A stretch of 64,000 nucleotides of DNA from GCA-2718035 sp964435285 (GTDB taxonomy: Bacteria; Bacteroidota; Bacteroidia; Flavobacteriales; TMED113): positions 137,741 to 201,740 of the forward strand of contig CAYSYA010000002.1 of the NCBI GenBank assembly GCA_964435285.1, given 5' to 3'. The translations under genes were made by a program, and so were the position numbers. How positions within the stretch are numbered: the first letter of the stretch is position 1; the number at the start of each line of letters is the position of its first letter. This document shows, one piece after another, positions 29,276-37,252 of the stretch. The notes beneath the pieces are model-generated. The model was not told where the DNA came from, did no database searches, and saw only the letters and a list, made by a program, of their open reading frames with translations.

Positions 29276-31753
29276 ATGAAAAATATTTTACTTTTTATTT
29301 CAATATTCTTTTTTCAAATTTCTTTTTCTCAGGTTATAACTTTTGAGTGTAATAACTCTATTATTACTGTATCTTGGGAAGAAATTGTAAATAATCCAAA
29401 TGCTTATATGGATTGGGATGCGGATGGAAATATCGATGAAGATGATGTTACAATGTATTTATATGAAGCATATGATTGTGAAAACTCTTTAGGTGGTTGT
29501 GAAGAATATACAACTATTGTTATTGATTGTGTATGCTTAGATAATCAAGAGATAATTTTTTTGGAAGAAATAGATGAGTCAAACTGTGAGATTACTCAAA
29601 TTTGCGAATGCATTACTGTAAATAATGATATTAATTGGAATAATATTGATTGGGAAGATTTAGGTTGGGAAGAATTTGATTGGGAAAGTGTTTGGTCAGA
29701 TTATGATTTAGGTAATATTATTGATTGGGATAATACACCCTGGGATGATATTATTAATTTAGACATTGATCCAGATGATTTAATTAATTATATACAAAAT
29801 ATGTTATTAGGTCAAAGTTTTGATTGGGATAATTTTGTTGAAATGCAAGTAGGAGTTGATGAATGTTGTATTAATCCTGAATGGATTGACCCTATGGCTA
29901 TGTGTCCCATGATATTTAATCCGGTAGTTGGGTGTGATGGTATTGAATATGGAAATAGTTGTCAAGCTGAAGCTGCTGGTATTACTAGTTATGTGGATGG
30001 TATGGGAAATACAACATTATTGGAATGGGGTTGTAATCAAGGTGGTGTAGATTGTGCAGATGACTCAGAGGGTATATTAGCACAATATGGTTATCAATGT
30101 AATGATATAGTTGGTGCGTGGTTTTCATGGGATTGTACTGATGATCTCTCTGTTGCGGTTCCTGAAGCCCCTTCAGGAATGTGGACTATAGGAGACCTTT
30201 GTTCACTATCCTGTAATGAATGTGATGATGAGTTAGACTGTGTTGCAGACTTAATTCCTGATTGTGTATTTATGACTGTTGTGGATCCTGTATGTGGATG
30301 TGATGGTGTTACATATAGTAATTCTGGAGAAGCTGCGTGTAATAATATTTTTGATTTCACCATGGGTGAATGTGAAGGCGTTGTAGATTGTATAGATGAT
30401 CCAGATGGTATGTTAACGCAATTGGGATCTTCATGTTCTGAACTTGCAATACTTGGTTGTGATGCGGATTTGTCTGATTTTATTCCTGGAATTGGTTTTG
30501 GTATAAGTGTTTATGAGATTTGTCCTGAATCTTGTGGAGATTGTGGTGAAGGTACTGCAGGCTGCACAGAAGAGGAAGCATGTAATTACAATCCTGATGC
30601 TACAACTGATGATGGTAGTTGTGATTATGGTGTTGATTGTTTTGTGTCACCATGTTCTTTATCACCCTCACCTTTCCCTGGAGCAAATTGTTTAGATGAT
30701 TATTGTGGGGGGTGTTGTGCTATTTGGACTTGGATAGATGAAGAGGGGGATGATTTTACTTTTAATTCATGTACTGATGAATATACGGAGGGGTGTACAG
30801 AATCTAATGCAATTAATTATAATCCGGATGCGATATTAGATGATGGATCTTGTGAATATGCTTGGGATGATTGTATTTCCCAACAAATACTAGAATCATT
30901 TGGAAATTATAATCTAGGAAATATTGATTCTCAATCCAGTGATTGGTTTGGTTGGGATAATGGAAATTCAGGTGTAGATGTTGTAAATTTTTCAATGAAT
31001 ACTTATTTAGGTGATGGTCAATCAATTCTTGTTGAACAGGATGATGATTTAATTTGGGATTTAGATGGTATCAATACTGGTAGTGGAGAAGTAACTTTTT
31101 ATATGTATATACCTTCTTCAGATGATGCAGGGGCTTATTATAACATGTTACATAATTATGCCGCTGCTAACTCTAATTGGGCATTTCAAGTTTTATTTGC
31201 TTCAGCTAGTTCAGGAGATCAATCTTATATAGATTTAGATCAGCCAGTGTATTTTGATGCTGTTTATGATACCTGGGTAGAGGTTCGTCATGAAATAGAT
31301 ATTGATAATGATCTTATTACTCTATATTACAATGGTGAAATGATTTCTTCTTGGGCTTGGAGTAATGGTTCAGCAGGAGCATCAAATGTTTTAGATGCAT
31401 TAAATTTATTTGGTTTTTGTACTGGAACACCATGTTCTGGATTTACTTATTATGATAATATAGAAATATGTGGTGATTTTTTCATTAGTGATATTGAAGA
31501 TAAATCCACTTTAGATGTAAATCTTTATCCAAATCCTAACAAAGGTTCATTTAATATAGTTTTGAATGACAATCAAGGGGAATTTAATATAAGGGTTTTT
31601 AATATAATAGGAAAAGAGGTTTATAATGAAACTATAGATGGCTATGTAAAAAACTCTATTAAAACTATTGATTTAGCTTTAACAAAGGGGACCTATATTG
31701 TGAATTTAGAAACAAAAAACCATGTTCTTAAAATTCCTATGGTAATAGAATAG
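29276..31753 (+). CDS. Secreted Cys-rich protein with Kazal-, ShK- and LamG-like modules, T9SS cargo
   Basis: 825 residues. Signal peptide (1-19); a Trp repeat with spacing of mostly five residues (Trp121-Trp140, as in DWEDLGWEEFDWE); Kazal-like module 1 (about 197-240, NPVVGCDGIEYGNSCQAEA); ShK-like Cys module (258-316); Kazal-like module 2 (322-360, DPVCGCDGVTYSNSG); a second ShK-like module (371-427); two GCTExxAxNYNPDA repeats; a LamG-like beta-sandwich (about 540-735); and a full T9SS domain starting LYPNPNKGS. Kazal domains usually inhibit serine proteases, so a secreted inhibitor or adhesin is possible. No enzyme motif is seen. It is convergent with the CotH gene (13 bp). Confidence 0.82.
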   Translation: MKNILLFISIFFFQISFSQVITFECNNSIITVSWEEIVNNPNAYMDWDADGNIDEDDVTMYLYEAYDCENSLGGCEEYTTIVIDCVCLDNQEIIFLEEIDESNCEITQICECITVNNDINWNNIDWEDLGWEEFDWESVWSDYDLGNIIDWDNTPWDDIINLDIDPDDLINYIQNMLLGQSFDWDNFVEMQVGVDECCINPEWIDPMAMCPMIFNPVVGCDGIEYGNSCQAEAAGITSYVDGMGNTTLLEWGCNQGGVDCADDSEGILAQYGYQCNDIVGAWFSWDCTDDLSVAVPEAPSGMWTIGDLCSLSCNECDDELDCVADLIPDCVFMTVVDPVCGCDGVTYSNSGEAACNNIFDFTMGECEGVVDCIDDPDGMLTQLGSSCSELAILGCDADLSDFIPGIGFGISVYEICPESCGDCGEGTAGCTEEEACNYNPDATTDDGSCDYGVDCFVSPCSLSPSPFPGANCLDDYCGGCCAIWTWIDEEGDDFTFNSCTDEYTEGCTESNAINYNPDAILDDGSCEYAWDDCISQQILESFGNYNLGNIDSQSSDWFGWDNGNSGVDVVNFSMNTYLGDGQSILVEQDDDLIWDLDGINTGSGEVTFYMYIPSSDDAGAYYNMLHNYAAANSNWAFQVLFASASSGDQSYIDLDQPVYFDAVYDTWVEVRHEIDIDNDLITLYYNGEMISSWAWSNGSAGASNVLDALNLFGFCTGTPCSGFTYYDNIEICGDFFISDIEDKSTLDVNLYPNPNKGSFNIVLNDNQGEFNIRVFNIIGKEVYNETIDGYVKNSIKTIDLALTKGTYIVNLETKNHVLKIPMVIE
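29636..29695 (+). repeat. Trp-rich near-pentapeptide repeat region
   Basis: The encoded Trp residues 121, 126, 131, 136 and 140 are spaced 5, 5, 5 and 4 apart, mostly followed by Glu/Asp. Further DW/PW dipeptides follow to about residue 180. It is coded by near-repeats of gattgggaa. Confidence 0.75.
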
Positions 31754-31766
31754 TTATTACAATATT

Positions 31767-33578
31767 TTAGTCCTCTCTCCACCAATATTTTTTTGGTATT
31801 TTTTCAAAAGTTATATTAATATATAAAGTATCTTTCTCTGTTTGAATAAACTTTTGGTTAAAATTTGTTTGATATCCTTCATTAGGTATTACATTAATTG
31901 GAAGTTTATGGTTTTTTGAAAACAATGAAGTAAGATTACTTTTTTCTAGTATATTTTTATTAATAAGAACAGTACCATGTTCTTTTCCAACAATATTTAG
32001 GTTTAATAAATACGTTTCAATTTTAAATTTTTGTTTTAAATGTTTAAGGAAATAAGCTGGTCTTTTAATTGCAAATAATTTTAATTTGTTTACTTCCTTT
32101 TTCCAATAATCATAATTTCTCCCAATCCTTTCTAAATGATACCATCTGTCATTTAGTGATCTATTTGGTGTTCTAGTAAAATGAATTTTCATTTCTTCAT
32201 CATAAATATTTTCAAACCAATCAATTCTATTAGTTAAGTATTCTGAGTTTAATTTACTTGATTTTAACCAAAAGAATTGATTGATAAAGTCAGTCTCAAA
32301 ATCTTTATTTTTTAATAAATTTCTTAAGAGAAAGGTTGCCCACTGGGGATTGTACCAATGTGTCATGTATGGAGAGGTGAAATTTTTAATCATATTATTT
32401 TTATGATCACCTAAATCAAACCCAAGATCTGTATCATAAACAATCCATCTAAACTTATTATCTAACAAGCCTGATTTCCAAAATCTAATATTTCCTCTTG
32501 CGTCATTATTTGCTATAAAAAGTTGAAATATCCACCAATTGATATAATTTCTTGTATCCATTTCTTTTTGTACATTATGATAATGAATACTATCTTTTAA
32601 ATTATTTTTTTTGATATAGTTTCTTAATTTAACATAGTCTTCATTACTACCAAATTCAACTGTTTTTAATCCCTGTAAAATGGTAAGACTGTCAGATTTT
32701 ATATTATAGTTATTTCTAATGTAATGATCGTTAATTTTTTCTCTTATGTTATATACGCCCCAATATTCTGCATTGATAAAAAGATGTGCAGGAGTTGATT
32801 TTTGAACATCAATATCTTCTTCAGTGATAATTGAAGTTAAAAAACTATCTTTAAATCTTGTATTATTGTGATCATTTCCTGAGTGCCTAAGAACAAACTG
32901 CTTATATTTTTTTTTCCCAACACCAAATAAATCTGCATTGAATCTTTTTTTTCCATATTTTTCTCTTGCAATTAACCTCAAAGATTTTTCTTTTCCATAT
33001 TTTGTCATCCCCCCAAATATTTTGATTCCAGAGTTCTGATTTAAAATTTGAATATTTTTGCTATTGAATATCTCAACATTTAATTTTCTTTCCCATTTTT
33101 TTGAAAAATTAGCATTCATATGTCTTTTTTCAATAGTATCCCAGTATGCATTATATCCTTTTGCATATATACCACGACTTTCCCCTAAAAAATCTTTTTT
33201 ATTAATAATGAGTGATACAACATGAAAATTTGTTTTAAAATCAATTATGAATGTGTGACAACCTAGTTCTTTAATTGAATCATTTATTTTTTGAAAAAAA
33301 CATAGAGAACTTGTTTTTTCAATTATCATTGAGTCTGGAAATTCCTTTTTTCTTTTTTCATTCAAACTATTTTTTACATAAAGTAAAGTTCCTTCACAAA
33401 TACTTGCTTTTAAATTTATGACGGTGTCATAAATTAATGGATTATGTGATATGTTAAAACATTTATTAGTTTGTAATGAGTCAGTAAAAACTTCTTTTTT
33501 TAAAAAAGTTAAAGAATCAATTTCTTGAGAATAGATAAATGAAATATTAATTAATAATAAAGCAAATATTTTTATCAT
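31767..33578 (-). CDS. CotH-family secretory kinase-like protein
   Basis: 603 residues with a signal peptide (1-17). The CotH core spans about 175-500: the GGMTKYGKEKSLRLI strand, then Asp359 in NNDARGNIRFW and Asp382/Asp384 in YDTDLGFDLG. The 23-residue step from Asp359 to Asp382 fits the catalytic and metal Asp pair described for Bacillus CotH, so the active site looks intact. CotH proteins are atypical kinases that phosphorylate secreted proteins. No T9SS domain is present. The start codon overlaps the stop of the OmpA-type gene (ATGA, 33575-33578), so the two are probably co-translated. Confidence 0.87.
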   Translation of the reverse strand: MIKIFALLLINISFIYSQEIDSLTFLKKEVFTDSLQTNKCFNISHNPLIYDTVINLKASICEGTLLYVKNSLNEKRKKEFPDSMIIEKTSSLCFFQKINDSIKELGCHTFIIDFKTNFHVVSLIINKKDFLGESRGIYAKGYNAYWDTIEKRHMNANFSKKWERKLNVEIFNSKNIQILNQNSGIKIFGGMTKYGKEKSLRLIAREKYGKKRFNADLFGVGKKKYKQFVLRHSGNDHNNTRFKDSFLTSIITEEDIDVQKSTPAHLFINAEYWGVYNIREKINDHYIRNNYNIKSDSLTILQGLKTVEFGSNEDYVKLRNYIKKNNLKDSIHYHNVQKEMDTRNYINWWIFQLFIANNDARGNIRFWKSGLLDNKFRWIVYDTDLGFDLGDHKNNMIKNFTSPYMTHWYNPQWATFLLRNLLKNKDFETDFINQFFWLKSSKLNSEYLTNRIDWFENIYDEEMKIHFTRTPNRSLNDRWYHLERIGRNYDYWKKEVNKLKLFAIKRPAYFLKHLKQKFKIETYLLNLNIVGKEHGTVLINKNILEKSNLTSLFSKNHKLPINVIPNEGYQTNFNQKFIQTEKDTLYINITFEKIPKKYWWRED

Positions 33579-35182
33579 CTTACCCTAAGTTTTTTTCCAA
33601 CTATCAAAATACTTTTTTCACCATTTTTTAAAATTTTTTTATTGAGTTTTATTAGTTTAGAAATTTCATTGTAGTCATTATAATATTGTAATGCAATTTT
33701 GCTTAATGAATCTCCTTTTTTAATTGTGTGATATTTTTTTGTTTGATTAAGATTGTTTTTTGGATAAGTAATATTTAATTCAATTCTTCTATCTCTAGTG
33801 TCATAATATTTTTGTTTTTTTGAGCCATATCCTTTCCAAGAAATATTTTTAACATCAAATCCTTTATTTTTTAAATATTCATATACTTTTCTAGCTCGGT
33901 TTTCAGAAATTTCTTGATTTACAAAATCACTACCTGTTCCTCCATCTGCATGACCCTGAATTTCAATTTTTATATTCTTATCAGAGGACAAAAAGTCAAA
34001 TATTTCATTTAACCATTGTTTATCTTTAGTGGGAATGTTATCTCTTTCTTTTTCGAAATTTATATTACACTCTATTGATTTCACTCTAAATGTTACACGT
34101 CTGTTTTTTGAAATTTCATCTTTTGTACATTTATTTTTTTTATCATCACAATAAATAATAGGTTGTGTTTCTCCATAGCCATAATAATTAATTTTTGTTG
34201 AATCTACACCAATTTTTATTAAATAATCATGAACTTTTTTTGCTCTTTTTTCTGATAGAATTTTATTTTTATTTTCATCTCCAACATGATCAGAGTGACC
34301 TTGAATTTCTATAGTTACTTCAGGTCTTTTCTTTAACATATTTCCATATTCATCTAAAAATGTAGATACTGATGGTTCTAAATCAAAACCTCCACTTGGA
34401 AAAGGAAGATTAAGATCTAAAACTTCCATGGATTGGCTTACATATTTAATTGTATCATCTTTTCTCAGATCTTCGTAACATGGGCAAATTAATTCAGCTT
34501 TACTTTTTTCAATTTTATATTTTTCAATTGGTTCAAAATTGATAATTGCATCTTTTATTCTATCATATCCTTTCGACCAACTATCTGCACAGTCTTCCCA
34601 ATAATGTAAACTTTGAAGAGTCGAAAATCCACAAAACTGTTTCAGTAATACAGCTGATATGTATCCTGATTGATGCCAACCGTTCCAACAATGTAAATAT
34701 ATAGGTCCTAGCTCATTATTATTTATTGCTTCATAAACCATTAAAAGTATAGAGTCTCTTGATTCTTTATCATTACCGCTTAATTGAAAATAATCTAGTC
34801 TTTTGTTACCCTTTTCTACAAATCGAGGAGCAGTATTCCAATTTGTTTTGTATAAATAAACAATATTAGAGAAATCTTGTTCTAATAAGTTCTCAAGCCC
34901 GTCTTGAGGTAATGGGTTTTTATTTCCTCTTTTATTTTTTTTGTGATAATAATTATTTCCACCTCCTCTGTAAGCTACTCCGTGAAGAATGGATCTAAAA
35001 TTTCTGGTTCCGTATAAAATTTCTAAACCATTTCCTTTGTTATCAGTTGCTTTTTCAGTTACACAGTTAATTTCAAATTTTGATTTATAATAATTTATTT
35101 TTTCTTCAAATGATTTATTTTTTTCTTGGCTAAAAATAAATATTGGTAGGATTAGAATTGGAATAATTTTGTTTAATTTCAC
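33575..35182 (-). CDS. Pseudophosphatase-OmpA-OmpA-LysM fusion protein
   Basis: 535 residues from a GTG, with a signal peptide (1-18). Residues about 50-215 resemble a dual-specificity phosphatase, with the loop HCWNGWHQSG at 164-173. Cys165 is present, but position +6, the essential Arg of the CX5R motif, is Gln171, so phosphatase activity is doubtful. Two OmpA-like peptidoglycan-binding domains follow (about 245-365, IQGHSDHVG; 372-475, IQGHADGGTG) and a LysM domain ends the protein (482-535, HTIKKGDSLSKIA). It is probably a periplasmic or outer-membrane protein tied to the cell wall by three binding modules. It is co-transcribed with the CotH kinase. Confidence 0.85.
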   Translation of the reverse strand: MKLNKIIPILILPIFIFSQEKNKSFEEKINYYKSKFEINCVTEKATDNKGNGLEILYGTRNFRSILHGVAYRGGGNNYYHKKNKRGNKNPLPQDGLENLLEQDFSNIVYLYKTNWNTAPRFVEKGNKRLDYFQLSGNDKESRDSILLMVYEAINNNELGPIYLHCWNGWHQSGYISAVLLKQFCGFSTLQSLHYWEDCADSWSKGYDRIKDAIINFEPIEKYKIEKSKAELICPCYEDLRKDDTIKYVSQSMEVLDLNLPFPSGGFDLEPSVSTFLDEYGNMLKKRPEVTIEIQGHSDHVGDENKNKILSEKRAKKVHDYLIKIGVDSTKINYYGYGETQPIIYCDDKKNKCTKDEISKNRRVTFRVKSIECNINFEKERDNIPTKDKQWLNEIFDFLSSDKNIKIEIQGHADGGTGSDFVNQEISENRARKVYEYLKNKGFDVKNISWKGYGSKKQKYYDTRDRRIELNITYPKNNLNQTKKYHTIKKGDSLSKIALQYYNDYNEISKLIKLNKKILKNGEKSILIVGKKLRVR

Positions 35183-35294
35183 TTTAATAATGTTTTATTT
35201 TTTTAATAAATATTTTAATTTTTTCAATATAAAATAATTTTTCAGACGTAAAACATTATTTTAAAAATCTTATCAGTTTTAAAATATTAATAAA

Positions 35295-36452
35295 ATGAAA
35301 AAGAAAATATTGCTTTTAGGTTCCGGTGAATTGGGTAAAGAATTTGTAATTGCTTGTCAGAGATTGGGCCAGTATATAATTGCAGTAGATAATTATTTTG
35401 ATGCACCTGCAATGCAAGTCTCAAATGAATTTGAGGTGATTAATATGCTTGATGGAGATGAATTAGATAGAATTGTAAAAAAACATAATCCAGATATAAT
35501 TGTACCAGAAGTTGAATCAATAAGAACTGAAAGGTTTTATGATTATGAAAATAATGGAATACAAGTGGTTCCCTCTGCAAAAGCTGCAAATTATACAATG
35601 AATAGAAAATCAATAAGGGATTTAGCTGTAAATGAATTAAATATAAAAACAGCAAAGTACAAATATGCTAAATCTCTTGATGAGTTAAGAAATGCAGTTG
35701 ATTATTGTGGTATTCCATGTGTAGTTAAACCATTGATGTCTAGCTCTGGGAAAGGCCAATCTACAATAAAAAAATATGAAGAAATTGAAGATTCTTGGAA
35801 TTATGCAATTGAAGGTTCTAGAGGAGATTTAGTGGAAGTTATAGTAGAAGAGTTTGTTAATTTTGATTATGAAATAACATTATTGACTCTGACTCAACAA
35901 AATGGTAATACATTATTTTGTCCACCAATTGGTCATCGACAAGAAAGGGGGGATTACCAAGAAAGTTGGCAGCCAATGGATATGAATGAAAGACATTTAA
36001 ATTCTGCTCAAGAAATAGCTGCTAAAATTACAAAATCTTTAAAGGGATCAGGAATTTGGGGTGTTGAGTTTTTTATATCTAAAAATGGTCCTATTTTTTC
36101 TGAATTATCTCCAAGACCTCACGATACAGGCATGGTTACTCTAGCTAGTACTCAAAATTTTTCAGAATTTGAGTTACATGCTAGAGCTATTTTAGGTATA
36201 CCAGTTTTAGAAATTACTTTATTAAAAAATGGAGCAAGTGCTGTTATTTTGGCAGAAAAAAATAGTAAAAATCCTTTATTTAGTGGTTTTAAAAAAGCAG
36301 CTTGTTTTAAAAATACTGACTATAAAATATTTGGAAAAACAAGTAGTAGACCATTTAGGAGAATGGGAGTTGCTTTATCTTATGGTACTGAATCTGTAGA
36401 TTTTTTAGTCAAAAAAGCAAAACAAGTAGCATCTTGTATAAAAGTTTCTTAA
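35295..36452 (+). CDS. purT: Formate-dependent phosphoribosylglycinamide formyltransferase
   Basis: 385 residues, the usual length of PurT, an ATP-grasp enzyme that makes formyl-GAR from GAR, formate and ATP in purine synthesis. The N-terminal domain has LLLGSGELGKE, the ATP-grasp loop is SSSGKGQS, and the metal-site region is SELSPRPHDTGMVTL. It diverges from the OmpA-type gene across 112 bp, in which I see no clear promoter box. The next promoter's -33 element lies within its last codons. Confidence 0.95.
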   Translation: MKKKILLLGSGELGKEFVIACQRLGQYIIAVDNYFDAPAMQVSNEFEVINMLDGDELDRIVKKHNPDIIVPEVESIRTERFYDYENNGIQVVPSAKAANYTMNRKSIRDLAVNELNIKTAKYKYAKSLDELRNAVDYCGIPCVVKPLMSSSGKGQSTIKKYEEIEDSWNYAIEGSRGDLVEVIVEEFVNFDYEITLLTLTQQNGNTLFCPPIGHRQERGDYQESWQPMDMNERHLNSAQEIAAKITKSLKGSGIWGVEFFISKNGPIFSELSPRPHDTGMVTLASTQNFSEFELHARAILGIPVLEITLLKNGASAVILAEKNSKNPLFSGFKKAACFKNTDYKIFGKTSSRPFRRMGVALSYGTESVDFLVKKAKQVASCIKVS

Positions 36453-36464
36453 ATCGTACATTTG
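36434..36464 (+). promoter_or_regulatory. Promoter for the Bax-inhibitor-1 gene
   Basis: TTG at 36434-36436, a 20-base spacer, then TACATTTG at 36457-36464. This fits the Bacteroidota TTTG-N19/21-TAnnTTTG promoter well. It is the best-supported promoter in the window. The start codon is 20 bases downstream of the -7 box. Confidence 0.6.
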
Positions 36465-36484
36465 TTTAACTAAATTTTTTTGAT

Positions 36485-37234
36485 ATGAGTAAACTTTCAA
36501 CATCTTTAGGCAGGTCTGGTAATCCTGCTTTGACATCTGAAGTATTTAATAAATCTATTACTTCCCAAGGAGAAGTAATGACGCTACAAGGAACAGTAAA
36601 TAAAACTGCTTTTAGTTTATTTTTATTGGTTGCTGCAGGTTCTTTTACATTTTCTCCTGATTATAGTTGGTTAATTTGGCCAGGTTTTATAGGTGGTTTT
36701 ATTGTAGCTATGATTACAATTTTTAAAAAAGAATGGGCACCAATTACTGTTCCGATTTATGCAATTTTAGAAGGCTTAGCTTTGGGGGGCATTTCCTATA
36801 TTTATAAAGAAGCTTTTTACCCTGGAATAGTTTCTCAAGCCATTTTATTAACTGTTAGTATTTTTGCAGCTCTACTTTTTGCTTACAAGACTAGAATTAT
36901 TAAACCCACTGAAAACTTTAAATTAGGAATTTTTGCTGCTACTGGTGGAATTTTTTTAGTCTATATAGCTTCTTTTATCATGTCTTTATTTGGCGCTTCG
37001 ATGCCAATTATGAATCCTTCTAATGCTTCTCTTATAAGTATTGGTTTTAGTTTGTTCGTAGTGGTAATTGCTGCATTGAACCTAGTTTTGGATTTTGACT
37101 TTATTGAAGAAGGGGCTGAAAAAGGAGCTCCAAAATATATGGAATGGTATGGCGCATTTGGCTTATTAGTTACATTAGTTTGGTTATACTTAGAAATTTT
37201 GAGATTATTAGCAAAATTAAACTCCAGAAGATAA
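36485..37234 (+). CDS. Bax inhibitor-1/YccA family membrane protein
   Basis: 249 residues with seven likely membrane segments between about 45 and 245 after a polar N-terminus (RSGNPALTSEVF). The last segments contain LVLDFDFIEEGAEKGAPKYMEWYGAFGLLVTLVWLY in overall pattern, whose acidic residues match the conserved di-Asp pH-sensing region of BI-1 calcium-leak proteins. The bacterial members' roles are unclear; some interact with membrane protease FtsH. It has its own promoter and is followed by a CotH gene after 18 bp. Confidence 0.87.
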   Translation: MSKLSTSLGRSGNPALTSEVFNKSITSQGEVMTLQGTVNKTAFSLFLLVAAGSFTFSPDYSWLIWPGFIGGFIVAMITIFKKEWAPITVPIYAILEGLALGGISYIYKEAFYPGIVSQAILLTVSIFAALLFAYKTRIIKPTENFKLGIFAATGGIFLVYIASFIMSLFGASMPIMNPSNASLISIGFSLFVVVIAALNLVLDFDFIEEGAEKGAPKYMEWYGAFGLLVTLVWLYLEILRLLAKLNSRR

Positions 37235-37252
37235 TACATTAGTTAGCTTATC

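Noticed and set aside
30094..30363. Minus-strand ORF of 89 codons inside the Kazal-protein gene
   Set aside because: It overlaps well-supported domains on the plus strand and has low-complexity Ser/His composition.
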